A stretch of 64,000 bases of DNA from assembly GCA_050246115.1 (NCBI GenBank), contig JBFWWP010000006.1, positions 127,472 to 191,471 of the forward strand, read 5' to 3'. The notes beneath the pieces were generated by a model that did not search any database, was not told the DNA's origin, and saw only the letters and a program-made list of their open reading frames with translations. Position 1 is the first letter of the stretch. Every line of letters begins with the position of its first letter. The DNA comes from JBFWWP01 sp050246115 (GTDB lineage: Bacteria; Planctomycetota; UBA8108; UBA1146; JAJFFE01). Of this stretch, positions 44,287 to 53,176 are shown in pieces. The translations under genes were made by a program, and so were the position numbers.

Positions 44287-45597
44287 TTGCCGAGTTCCGG
44301 ATCCGCCCGCACCGACCATGAGTTCGAGGTTCACGAGCCGAGGCCGGGGTTGTTTCTGCACCTCAACTCGACCTCGAAGCGCAAGACGAACCATCTCGCG
44401 GCCTATTGGGTTGGCGCGCTCGCGCGTGAGGACGTTACGGTCCGCGCGCTGCTCCCCGCCGTGTTGGGGCGCGGGACGCGTTCGTTCCCGACCCTGCAAG
44501 AGATCCATCGACGGCTCGAGTACCTGTACGGAAGTAGTTTCTCGGGGGACTCGTCCAAGATCGGCGAACGCCATGTGATCGGTTTTCGCGGCGAGTTCGT
44601 CAACGACAACTATCTGCCGCCGGGTGAAGGCATTGTCGGGTCCATGGTCGGTTTCGCCGACGAGTTCATGCGGTGTCCGCGGCTCGTCGACGGGCGTTTT
44701 CCGACCGAGGTCGTCGAGCAAGAGAAGGTGAATCACCAGCGCCTCATCGAGGGGCTCCTCAACGACAAACAGAGCTACGCCTACGAGCGCTGCCTTGCGC
44801 ACATGTGTGCCACCGAGCCCTATCACCTCTCCGAGTACGGCTGCGTGGAGGATCTCCCCGGGATCACCGCCGATGACCTCGTCGATCAGATGCGTCGGTG
44901 CGTCGAGAAAGGCGAAGTACACATCTACTTCTCCGGCGATCTGGAGCCGGACGTGGCCGCGCGCGCCCTCGCACCGCTCGTGGACGGCGCACGTGGACCG
45001 TCGATCTCCTTGCCCACGCCGACGCCCGATCGGGCGGTCACTCGCCCGCACCGCGTGTCCGAGCAGCTCGACGTTCAGCAAACCCAGCTCGTCCTGGGCT
45101 TCCGCACGCGAACGCGGTTCGGGGATCCGCTGCTCCCGGGGCTCATCATCGCCAACGGAATCCTGGGCTTGTTCCCACACAGCAAGCTGTTCGTGAACGT
45201 TCGCGAGAAGGCGAGCCTGTGCTACTCGATCGGCTCGCACCTCGAGCGCAGCCAGGGACTCTTGTTCATCACCTCCGGGGTTGCGCCCGCCCAAGCTGAG
45301 CCCGCACTCGACCTGATCCAAGCCCAGTTGCGCGACTTGCAGGCAGGGGAGTTCGAGGATGGCGAGTTGGCGGCCACGCTGGCCGGTTTCGACTCCCGCC
45401 TGGCGATTCTGGAAGACACCCCGTCTGCGCTGATCGGCACCGACCTGACGTGGTCCTTGTCGGGCGTGGCCTACGACCATACCGCCTACCGCAGGAGCCT
45501 GCAGGCGGTCACTCGTGAACTCGTCGTGGAGGCGGCGCGGCGCATTGAGCTGGACACGGTGTATCGACTGGAACCGGGCGTGAGTCCTCAGCCGTGA
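44287..45597 (+). CDS. ymfF: M16 peptidase-like protein, YmfF type, lacking the zinc motif
   Basis: 436 aa from TTG 44287 (AAGGGAG nine bases upstream); ATG 44263 is an alternative. The fold is that of M16 peptidase halves (LEYLYGSSFSGDSSKIGERHVIGF, VVEQEKVNHQRLIEGLLNDKQSYAYERCLAHMC, FPHSKLFVNVREKASLCYSIGS). The HxxEH zinc motif is missing, as in YmfF, the non-catalytic partner of YmfH in Firmicutes. The catalytic partner follows after 16 bases, so the two probably form a heterodimer. RefSeq links the family to EF-P modification; that role is not demonstrated here. Confidence 0.82.
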   Translation: MPSSGSARTDHEFEVHEPRPGLFLHLNSTSKRKTNHLAAYWVGALAREDVTVRALLPAVLGRGTRSFPTLQEIHRRLEYLYGSSFSGDSSKIGERHVIGFRGEFVNDNYLPPGEGIVGSMVGFADEFMRCPRLVDGRFPTEVVEQEKVNHQRLIEGLLNDKQSYAYERCLAHMCATEPYHLSEYGCVEDLPGITADDLVDQMRRCVEKGEVHIYFSGDLEPDVAARALAPLVDGARGPSISLPTPTPDRAVTRPHRVSEQLDVQQTQLVLGFRTRTRFGDPLLPGLIIANGILGLFPHSKLFVNVREKASLCYSIGSHLERSQGLLFITSGVAPAQAEPALDLIQAQLRDLQAGEFEDGELAATLAGFDSRLAILEDTPSALIGTDLTWSLSGVAYDHTAYRRSLQAVTRELVVEAARRIELDTVYRLEPGVSPQP

Positions 45598-45613
45598 AAC
45601 GCGAAGGGTACCG

Positions 45614-46930
45614 ATGTACGTAGCAAACGAGACCACGATCCGTAACCAGACCGTGCGCGAAGAAATCCGGTTTCGAACCCATGACAGCGGGCTCCCGGTC
45701 TACTTCTGTCGCAAGCCGGGTTTCCAGAAGCGTTACGCCTGCTTTGCCACGAACTACGGTTCGATGGATCTCCGGTTCCGGCCCGGCTCCGGGGAAATCA
45801 TCGAGGTCCCCGACGGCATCGCCCACTTCCTCGAGCACAAGGTGTTCGAGCGCGAAGACGGGAACGCCTTGGAGTTGTTCTCGCGGCGCGGGGCCTCGTG
45901 CAACGCATACACGAGTTTCTCGGTCACGAACTATCTCTTCTCGTGCAACGACCACTTCTTCGACAACCTGGATCTGCTCATCGAGTTCGTGCTGACCCCT
46001 TACATCACGGACGACAATGTCGAGAAGGAGAAGGGCATCATTGGTCAAGAGATCAAGATGTACGACGACAAGCCGGGCTGGCGCTCGTTTCGCAATCTCC
46101 TCGAGGTCTTGTATCAACGGCACCCGGTGCGCCGAGACATCGCTGGCACCGTGGACAGCATTGCTCGCATCGATCGCAATGCCCTCTACGAATGTCACCG
46201 CGCCTTCTACCAGCCCAACAACATGATCCTGTTCGGCATCGGCGACGAGGCACCGGAGGAGTTCTTCGACTACGCCGATCGCAGTCTGAGCCGCTTCCCA
46301 CAGTGGCGCTCGCAGCCGCTCGCGGTGCGGGACTTTCCCGAAGAACCGACCACCGTCGGTCGCGAGGACATCACGCAGTTCATGGAAGTGTCGATGCCCC
46401 GCTTGTTGCTCGGGATCAAGGACCGCGTCGATCACGAACCGGGGCCGCGACTGCTCGCGCAGGAGCTTCTGACCGACATCCTGCTCGAGATCGTCTTTGG
46501 CCGCGGCTCCTCCTTCTACGAGCGCCTCTACGAACGGGAGCTCGTCGACGATACCTTTGCGGTCGGCTATTCGCGGTACCGCGAGATTGGATTCTCGACG
46601 CTCGGCGGCGATTCTCCAGACCCTGACGCCCTCGCGAGCGAACTGGTGGCGGAGATGGAGCGAGTGCGACGCGATGGGGTGACGCGCGAGGACTTCGAGC
46701 GGCAGAAGCGATCCGGGATGGGTAGCTTCATTCGCCACTTCAGCTCACTCGAGTTCACGGCCAACAACTTCTGCTTGTACCAGTTCGGCGGGGTGAATCT
46801 GTTCGACGCGATCGACATCCTGCATGGTCTACGCTTCGAAGACCTCACAAAGCGGATCGAGCAGCACTTCCAACCGAGTGCCGTGGCCCGCTCCATCATT
46901 CAGCCGCGGGCGTCGGCGGCGGCACCATGA
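45614..46930 (+). CDS. ymfH: M16 metallopeptidase, YmfH type
   Basis: A 438-aa inverse-zincin peptidase. The zinc motif HFLEH occurs in GIAHFLEHKVFEREDGNA, with the distal Glu in DNVEKEKGIIGQEIKMYDD. The sequence is strongly YmfH-like (YQRHPVRRDIAGTVDSI, AFYQPNNMILFGIG). It forms a pair with the inactive YmfF-type subunit upstream. Its stop overlaps the start of the transporter gene by four bases (ATGA), indicating coupled translation. Likely cytoplasmic since no signal peptide is seen. Confidence 0.9.
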   Translation: MYVANETTIRNQTVREEIRFRTHDSGLPVYFCRKPGFQKRYACFATNYGSMDLRFRPGSGEIIEVPDGIAHFLEHKVFEREDGNALELFSRRGASCNAYTSFSVTNYLFSCNDHFFDNLDLLIEFVLTPYITDDNVEKEKGIIGQEIKMYDDKPGWRSFRNLLEVLYQRHPVRRDIAGTVDSIARIDRNALYECHRAFYQPNNMILFGIGDEAPEEFFDYADRSLSRFPQWRSQPLAVRDFPEEPTTVGREDITQFMEVSMPRLLLGIKDRVDHEPGPRLLAQELLTDILLEIVFGRGSSFYERLYERELVDDTFAVGYSRYREIGFSTLGGDSPDPDALASELVAEMERVRRDGVTREDFERQKRSGMGSFIRHFSSLEFTANNFCLYQFGGVNLFDAIDILHGLRFEDLTKRIEQHFQPSAVARSIIQPRASAAAP

Positions 46931-48474
46931 AGCTCCACGTTTGGGTCTTCGTCGCCATGCTGGGGGGCGTGCTGCTCGGTGCCGTACTCCAGTGGACGCT
47001 TTCGGCCGGCGCGTCCATCGGCGCCGAGGTCGTCGATGCCCCTGAAGGCGGTGTTCGGGTCGCGCGCGTGGTGACGGCGTTGACGCCAGATGGACGCCCC
47101 GCGGGCGAGCGTTTGCAAGTGGGCGATCGGATCAACGGTCTCATCTTGTTTCGCGGCATCGAGGGGCGTGAGCGCAGTATTGCCGTCACCTCGGCGAGCC
47201 AGTTCGCGACGGAGCTGAGGGCGCTCGAGCACGGAGCCATGGCCACTCTGACATTGGCCGATTCCAGCGCCGTGCGGGTGGTCAAGTTGATCATGGATCC
47301 GACATCACCACGGAGCGTCTGGCTCACGCCCTTTCGCTTCGTGTCGGACATGTTCATGCGTCTTCTGCGAATGCTGATCGTTCCCTTGGTCGTCACGTCG
47401 ATCATTACCGGCGTCGCGGGCCTCGGTGGCGGGGCTGACTTCGGACGCCTGGGGAGCAAGACCTTTGGCTACTACATGCTCACGTCGCTGCTGGCGGCGG
47501 TCTTGGGGCTGGTGCTGGTCACCGCCGCGGCCCCCGGAGTAGGGGCGAAGCTCGGGCTTGCGGCCGGTGCCGTAGTGGATGTGCCCGACGCCAGCTTCGC
47601 CGACATCGTGAGGAACATGGTGCCGGAGAACGTCGTGGCGGCATTCGCGAGCAATGGCTCCATGCTCCAGATCATCTTGTTCTCCATCTTGTTCGGGTTC
47701 TTCATCTCCAAGGTCGGGGAGGATCACCGCCGCAATGTGCTCGGGTTCATCGAGGGCTCGTTCCAGGTGATCATGAAGCTCGCGGGATTCGTCATGGCGT
47801 TGGTGCCGGCGGGGGTCTTCTTCCTGATGGTGAAGGTGGTGGGGGAGACCGGCTTCGAGGTCTTCAAGCCGCTCGGCTACTACATGATGGTCGTATTCGC
47901 CGCGCTCGGCATTCACGCCTTGGTGGTGCTCCCGCTCGTCCTGCGCTTCGTGGGCAAGGTCTCCCCCTGGCGCTGGGCAAAGGCGATGGCCCCGGCACTC
48001 ACGACCGCGTTCTCCACTTCTTCGTCGAGCATGACCCTGCCGATGACCCTCGAGACCATCGAGGCGCGTGGTGGCGTGTCGAACCGCACCACGAGCTTCG
48101 TGGCGCCCCTCGGGGCCACGGTCAACATGGATGGGACCGCCCTGTACGAGTGTGTCGGCGTCGTGTTCCTCGCTCAGTACTACTGGGGGGAAGCCGCTAT
48201 GGATCCGGGGAAGATGATCACCGTGGTCATCGCCGCGCTCCTCGCCTCCATCGGCGCCGCGGGTATCCCTTCCGCCGGACTCGTACTGATGCTCACCATT
48301 CTCACGACCCTCGGCCTCCCGACCGAGGGCGCCGCACTGCTTCTGGTCATCGATCGCCCGCTCGACATGTGTCGCACCGTCGTCAACGTCTGGAGCGATA
48401 CCTGCGGTGCTGCGGTCATCGCCGCGAGCGAGGGAGAGGTCTTCCCGGCGTCGATTCGAAAGTCGTCGGGTTGA
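46927..48474 (+). CDS. glutamate/dicarboxylate:cation symporter with PDZ-like insertion
   Basis: A 515-aa DAACS-family transporter (GltP/DctA-like), about 90 residues longer than usual. After TM1 (VFVAMLGGVLLGAVLQW) a soluble stretch of about 90 residues (40-130) reads like a PDZ domain (RPAGERLQVGDRINGLIL, ATELRALEHGAMATLTL). The transporter core then resumes at SVWLTPFRFVSDMFMRLLRM. Substrate-site motifs are intact: TSSSSMTLP in hairpin 1, NMDGTALYE in TM7, GAAGIPSAG in hairpin 2 and DMCRTVVNVWSD in TM8, whose Arg suggests an acidic substrate. It is translationally coupled to ymfH. Confidence 0.88.
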   Translation: MKLHVWVFVAMLGGVLLGAVLQWTLSAGASIGAEVVDAPEGGVRVARVVTALTPDGRPAGERLQVGDRINGLILFRGIEGRERSIAVTSASQFATELRALEHGAMATLTLADSSAVRVVKLIMDPTSPRSVWLTPFRFVSDMFMRLLRMLIVPLVVTSIITGVAGLGGGADFGRLGSKTFGYYMLTSLLAAVLGLVLVTAAAPGVGAKLGLAAGAVVDVPDASFADIVRNMVPENVVAAFASNGSMLQIILFSILFGFFISKVGEDHRRNVLGFIEGSFQVIMKLAGFVMALVPAGVFFLMVKVVGETGFEVFKPLGYYMMVVFAALGIHALVVLPLVLRFVGKVSPWRWAKAMAPALTTAFSTSSSSMTLPMTLETIEARGGVSNRTTSFVAPLGATVNMDGTALYECVGVVFLAQYYWGEAAMDPGKMITVVIAALLASIGAAGIPSAGLVLMLTILTTLGLPTEGAALLLVIDRPLDMCRTVVNVWSDTCGAAVIAASEGEVFPASIRKSSG

Positions 48475-48482
48475 CGGGGGGG

Positions 48483-49385
48483 CTACCCGTAGAGCTCCTG
48501 CCGCAGGCAGTAAATGCTGCCGCCTGACTTGAGGAACTCGTCCGTGCGGAGCTCTGTCACCTGCAAACCATGGGCTTCGAGGCGCGCCCGTGTTCGGGGC
48601 GAGCCGGCCGGCAGGAAGACGTCGCGGCCATTGGGGCAGTACAGGTTGCCGGCAAGCCGTTCGCGAGCCTCTGCTTCGTCGACCTCGATCAACTCGCTGA
48701 ATGCGGCTCGGAGCAGTTGGCGCCCGGAGTCGTCGAAGGCGCTGAGAACGGCGGCCGCACGTCCAGGCCCGAGAGTCGCCAGGCACGTGTCGAGGTGATA
48801 GAAGGCAGGATCGACCAGCTCGAGGAGGATGACCGGCAAGTCCAGCTCGGCGGAGAGCGCCTCGAAGCACGCACGGTCGCTTCGCGGGCCCACGCCGCCC
48901 CAGAGCGCGAAGTGGCCGGGGTGCCAGACGCCATCGCCGCCGCCTTCGAAGCAGCCGCTCACATGCGGAGGAATGCGGACCCGTCGGAGACCGTGCTGGC
49001 GTGCCCAATCCATGTGCCGGGCGACCTCCGGTTGACGGCTCGCATGTCGCATGCGTGCCTCGATGCAGAAGGGCTCCCCGTCGCGCCCCACGCCGTGCAG
49101 CGAAGGATTGGCAGTAAAGACCAGGTCGACGAGTCCCGCTTCGGGTTCGAGTTCTTCGACCCGCAGCCCGACACCGCGAAACGCGTCGCAGAGCTGTCGC
49201 CACTCGATCTCGGCGCGAGAACGGTCGACCTGGGCGACACGACCAACCATGTGGATGTTCTGTACATCGACGACATCGAAGTGAGTCGGCGGGCAGACGA
49301 GGACCCCGGTTGCAGCCGCGGGTCGAGCGTAGTGCGCGAGCGGCAGGCGCCGCCAGTCGGCGAGATCGCTTACGATCGAAGTCAC
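48483..49385 (-). CDS. dimethylarginine dimethylaminohydrolase / amidinotransferase-family protein
   Basis: A 300-aa protein of the guanidino-group-modifying (pentein) fold. Features: PPTHFDVVDVQNIHMVG at the N-terminus, LVDLVFTANPSL, CFEGGGDGVW, FYHLDTCLATL (catalytic His) and KSGGSIYCLRQELYG (catalytic Cys near the end). This set fits dimethylargininase-like hydrolases; the exact guanidino substrate is not known. GTG 49385 overlaps the mutY stop as GTGA, so translation is probably coupled to mutY. It converges with the symporter gene eight bases away. Confidence 0.85.
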   Translation of the reverse strand: MTSIVSDLADWRRLPLAHYARPAAATGVLVCPPTHFDVVDVQNIHMVGRVAQVDRSRAEIEWRQLCDAFRGVGLRVEELEPEAGLVDLVFTANPSLHGVGRDGEPFCIEARMRHASRQPEVARHMDWARQHGLRRVRIPPHVSGCFEGGGDGVWHPGHFALWGGVGPRSDRACFEALSAELDLPVILLELVDPAFYHLDTCLATLGPGRAAAVLSAFDDSGRQLLRAAFSELIEVDEAEARERLAGNLYCPNGRDVFLPAGSPRTRARLEAHGLQVTELRTDEFLKSGGSIYCLRQELYG

Positions 49386-50524
49386 GTCGGTGGGTTTCCT
49401 TTCGTTCCGCGCCCAACCCCCGTAGCCCGTGCGACCTTGGGCTCGGCGTCGGCTGCCCCCAGAATCTTTCGGTGGAGTGCGGGTAGCTCGTGGCACTGTG
49501 ACGGCGGGCAGAGACGAACGGTGCTCGGCGTGGCGATGGTCACGCGCACTTCCACCGGGTGGACCGTCAAGCGCCGGTAGGTGATCGCGTGGCGCACCGC
49601 CGGCTTCACGACTGCACCGAGGGCCGCACAGCCGAACGTCGTGCGCACGAGCTTGCGCGCCGCGGCCGCGAGCCTCTTGGGGGCGAGTTCCGGAGCCGTG
49701 GTTCGCGGAGCGACCGCGGGCATGGCGATACGACCGATGGGAACGCCCCAGTGCCCGCGAAGCAGCTCGGCATCGGGCGCGGCCTCGACCAGCCAGTGAC
49801 CGGCTTCGCTGCGGATGAGCGCGGCCACCCAATGCTGCGACTCCGGTGCGCGCTTCTCCCGCGGCCGCGGGTATCTCATGGGATCACCTTCGCGCCGCGC
49901 TGCGCAAAGCTCGCCGACGGGGCACTCTTCGCAGCGAGGCGCGCGAGGGGTGCAAATCAGTGCCCCCAACTCCATCATGGCTTCGTTGTAGGTACCGGCT
50001 GCGTTCGCGGGGATCAGTCCTGATGCGAGCGCATGCAGTCGCTCGCGGACTCGGCGCGCTTTGGGGTCGCCCGGGATGGCGTGTAGTCGGCAAAGCACGC
50101 GCTCCACGTTTCCGTCCAGCACGGGCACCGGCTCCCCGAAGGCGATACTGCCGACGGCAGCGGCGGTGTACTCCCCGATTCCCGGGAGTTTCCGCAGCTC
50201 GCTCGAGCAACTCGGAAAGCGCCCGCAGTGAACGCGCACCACGGCCTGCGCGGCCCGCTGCAGATTGCGGCCTCGCGAGTAGTAGCCAAGGCCCGCCCAG
50301 TGCCGGAGCACTTCTTCTTCGGACGCGTTCGCCAGCGCCGTGACATCGGGAAAGCGTGCGAGGAAACGCTCGTAGTACGGGATCACCGTGCTCACCCGTG
50401 TTTGCTGCAGCATGATCTCCGAGATCCAGACTGCGTACGGATCGCGGCTTGCGCGCCAGGGCAAAGCCCGTTTGGAACGCTCGAACCACGTGAGAAGTCG
50501 TTGGGTCAGAGACGATCGCGGCAC
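49382..50524 (-). CDS. mutY: A/G-specific adenine glycosylase
   Basis: 380 aa from GTG 50524. Removes adenine mispaired with 8-oxoG. Motifs: LPWRASRDPYAVWISEIMLQQT, helix-hairpin-helix LPGIGEYTAAAVGSIAFG followed by the catalytic Asp in PVLDGNVERVLCR, and the [4Fe-4S] cysteines CTPRAPRCEECPVGELC. A C-terminal NUDIX-like domain follows for 8-oxoG recognition. An in-frame ATG at 50647 would add 41 residues, but these are translated from a 14-bp tandem repeat and have no family match, so the later GTG is preferred. Confidence 0.9.
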   Translation of the reverse strand: MPRSSLTQRLLTWFERSKRALPWRASRDPYAVWISEIMLQQTRVSTVIPYYERFLARFPDVTALANASEEEVLRHWAGLGYYSRGRNLQRAAQAVVRVHCGRFPSCSSELRKLPGIGEYTAAAVGSIAFGEPVPVLDGNVERVLCRLHAIPGDPKARRVRERLHALASGLIPANAAGTYNEAMMELGALICTPRAPRCEECPVGELCAARREGDPMRYPRPREKRAPESQHWVAALIRSEAGHWLVEAAPDAELLRGHWGVPIGRIAMPAVAPRTTAPELAPKRLAAAARKLVRTTFGCAALGAVVKPAVRHAITYRRLTVHPVEVRVTIATPSTVRLCPPSQCHELPALHRKILGAADAEPKVARATGVGRGTKGNPPT

Positions 50525-50589
50525 GCGGTACTCGCTCGGGCAAGAGATTGGACCAAGGTCGGGCGCGGGCGTCGGTGCCGCGCCGCCCC

Positions 50590-50631
50590 AAAGCTTTGGG
50601 TCGAAAGCTCTGGGGCGAAAGCTCTGGGTCG
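50590..50631. repeat. 14-bp tandem repeat, three copies
   Basis: Units AAAGCTTTGGGTCG, AAAGCTCTGGGGCG and AAAGCTCTGGGTCG run head to tail upstream of mutY. They lie in the gap between mutY and the TlpA-like gene if mutY starts at 50524. Confidence 0.8.
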
Positions 50632-50712
50632 AAGAGCACACGCACATCGATCCCGCCGGCTGCGCCACTGCAACCGTTGCCCGGCGGCTGCGTCGCAGCG
50701 CCGTCGCCGGTC

Positions 50713-51909
50713 CTATTCGTGGCCGAGCAACTCGACGACCGCCCGCTCCAACGCCTGGTCGCGCACGTTCTTGTAGCGGATCACTCCGGCTCGATCGAGG
50801 ACATAGATCGTGGGCCAACCCGAGACGCCCCAGCGGGTGGCGATGGGTCCCCCGGTACCACCGCCATCGAAGAACGAAGGCCAGGTGATGTTCTCCCGCG
50901 CCAAGGCCTTTGCGAGTTTCTCGGGCGACTCGTCACTGTTGACACCGACGAGGGCGAAAGGCTGACCAGCGAGCTTCTCCACGAGCGACCGCTCGTGCGG
51001 GTACATTGCCCGGCAAGGGCCTCACCAGTCGCCCCAGAAGTCCAGGACCACGACCTTCCCGCGATAGTCCGAGAGCTTCATCGGTTGTCCGTACAGGTCC
51101 TTGCCCAGAATTTCGGGAGCGATCGATCCGATCGCGAGCGCTGTGCTGTCATGAGGCGCGAGGTGGGCCTCGGCCATCTCGCCGTAGGTCGTGTACTTGA
51201 AGGGCAGGTCGGCGTACTCCGAACGCAGGCGTGCGAGCCGCGTTTGGGCTGCGGTCTTCACCGTCTCGTCTTTGCTGCGCAGGGCCGAGCGGGCGAGTTC
51301 GTACTCGGCCGCCGCCCGAACTTCGGGATGGGGCGAACGCGTGAGGGGCTCGAAGTACTGCGTACGCTGCTCGGAGCTGAACACGTACGCGTAGTGGGTG
51401 AGCTCCGCGAGCCGCGGCGACCTGGGATAGTCCGCGATGATGGCGTCGACCACGACTCCTGCCGACTCATGCATCGTACCGCGCTCGCGCTCCCACCACG
51501 TGAATCCCAGCAGGCGTAATTGCGCGGTGAGGGCCTCCTCCGTTCCCGGGTACTTGGCCGCTAGCGCTTCGAGGCCAGGCTTCGCGGCGGCTGCGCGCGA
51601 CGCATAGTCCAGTTGGCTGGATTCGTAGGCCTGCAGAATCTCGGCGAGCTCCGCTGCCGCCCCATTCGGGGTTGGCGTCGCGCTCGGGGCCGGCGGCGTC
51701 GTCAGGTTCTTGGGAGTGGGCGCGACCAGCTTGGCCGCCGGAATCGACCGTGCCGGCTCGGGGGTGGCGGGCGTGACCGCGGTCTTCGGGGCGCCCACCT
51801 CCGGAGCCGGAGTCTCTTCGCGAGCAGCGCTACAGCCGGCGAGCGTGACCCACAAGAGCGCGCCTAGCCAACGCCGTCCATACGGGCTCCCTAACGAGGA
51901 TGCCGACAT
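50713..51909 (-). CDS. TlpA/ResA-like thioredoxin lipoprotein, candidate selenoprotein (UGPC)
   Basis: 398 aa if the in-frame UGA at 51024-51022 is read as selenocysteine 296. The start at 51909 (AAGGGA upstream) gives a lipoprotein signal with lipobox LAGC, a Pro/Thr/Ala-rich linker, a helical region (about residues 95-250) and a C-terminal thioredoxin-like domain. The active site reads VVVLDFWGDW-U-GPCRAMYP, so the UGA replaces the first Cys of WCGPC exactly. Family sequence continues unbroken (FALVGVNSDESPEKL, VSGWPTIYVLDRAGVI) to the UAA/UAG-type end at 50713. A SECIS-like hairpin follows the UGA. The alternative is a nonsense mutation giving a dead fragment. Likely an extracytoplasmic thiol/selenol oxidoreductase. 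Confidence 0.75.
50980..51024 (-). promoter_or_regulatory. UGA codon and SECIS-like hairpin, TlpA-like gene
   Basis: UGA is at 51024-51022. The hairpin CACGAGC-GGTC-GCTCGTG occupies 50997-50980 on the minus strand: seven perfect pairs and a GGUC loop. The loop begins 31 bases after the UGA, inside the 16-37 range described for bacterial SECIS, with G at its first positions. Confidence 0.65.
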
Positions 51910-52202
51910 CGATGCTGTCCCTTCGGTGATCGGGGGTCGCGACACTGAGCCAACGACTGCGTACGCCGCGTCCGCTCGGGCAGTCGCCCTGGCGCCACGA
52001 GCCGGCGTCACCAGCTCCTTGGGTTGGCGGCGCCCACCGCCCACAACGCGCAACGCGCAGCCCACGACGCGTGGGTTGCATGGTCGCGCGTCGGGAAACC
52101 GCTGTCAATCGGTGCGGCCGTCGCGGGGCTCCGCGCTACTCCCGACGCGGGCGGTGGCCGATAACCGAAAGGGCTCCCCGCAGTATTGGGAAGGTCGCTG
52201 AC

Positions 52203-53027
52203 ATGCTGCCGCGAGAACTCGGAAATCCGAAGACTGGACGCGAGGTCGCCATTGCCGAGCGCTTCTGGGGCAGCGTCGAGGCCGAGGCCGCACTCACGCG
52301 GTCGCTTCACTTCGGACTGACCGAATCGGAACTCGTGCGCGAACAGCTCGGCACCGAGTGGGACTTCTTCGTCGCTTGGCGCGCGAGCAACCGCCGTCGT
52401 ATCGAACTCGCGGGGCGCGAGGTCGCCAGGCATCTGACGCAGCCGTCGCGCGTACTCGAGGTGGGCTGCGCCTGCGGGCAGATCTCCCGCGAGATCGCGG
52501 CGCTCGGGCACACCGTCACGGGAATCGACCTCTCGCATGAAGCCATCGCGATCGGCGAACGGATCCTGCCCGAGTTCGGTTTGCCGATCACGCTCCAACA
52601 GGGTGATGCCCTGAACTTGCCTTTCGCCGCTGACTCGTTCGACGCCGTGGTCTCGTGGGATGTGATCGAGCACATTCCCGAACAGCCCCGCTTCCTGGCG
52701 GAGATCCTGCGCGTGCTTCGACCCGGGGGACTGTTGCTCGTCGAAACCGACAACGACGTTCGCGTGCAACTCGGCGTCTGGTACCGACGCCTCACGTGCT
52801 GGGCGCAGGGTCACAACCCTTTTCGTTGGCGCCACGCCTACGCCGGACTCGAGGGCGGGCACTGTGCTCTGGTCACTCCAGCAAGGTTGGCGCGCATGGC
52901 CGCGCGCTTGGGCTACCAAGATGTACGCACGCGCTACTGGGGCGGTCCTGCCTTCGCTCCCGGCTATTTCGCTGCACCCAAGTTCATTCTCCAGGCTCGC
53001 AAGTCGTCGGCGCGTTCCGGCGCGTAG
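52203..53027 (+). CDS. class I SAM-dependent methyltransferase
   Basis: A 274-aa methyltransferase of the UbiE/Coq5 or Methyltransf_11 type. Motif I RVLEVGCACGQISREIAALG (about residues 80-99), HTVTGIDLSHEAIAIGE after it, FAADSFDAVVSWDVIEHIPE and LRVLRPGGLLLVETDND. The start ATG 52203 follows GGGAAGG. The substrate is unknown. It is divergent from the TlpA-like gene with 293 bases between, which must hold both promoters; I could not place them. Confidence 0.85.
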   Translation: MLPRELGNPKTGREVAIAERFWGSVEAEAALTRSLHFGLTESELVREQLGTEWDFFVAWRASNRRRIELAGREVARHLTQPSRVLEVGCACGQISREIAALGHTVTGIDLSHEAIAIGERILPEFGLPITLQQGDALNLPFAADSFDAVVSWDVIEHIPEQPRFLAEILRVLRPGGLLLVETDNDVRVQLGVWYRRLTCWAQGHNPFRWRHAYAGLEGGHCALVTPARLARMAARLGYQDVRTRYWGGPAFAPGYFAAPKFILQARKSSARSGA

Positions 53028-53176
53028 CCAACCTCCGCCGCTCGCCGTAGAGGTCGACCCTTGCTCGGTCCACCCGCGGGTGGTTCGATGCCGGGGATCC
53101 AGAGGAGACCTCGACCCGCGTCGCGACCCGCTGCGCACGGTGCGGGGCCAGGCGTTTGGCGGCGAAAGGACGCACC

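Noticed and set aside
50525..50647. 41-residue N-terminal extension of MutY
   Set aside because: It is a translation of the 14-bp tandem repeat and lacks similarity to MutY N-termini.
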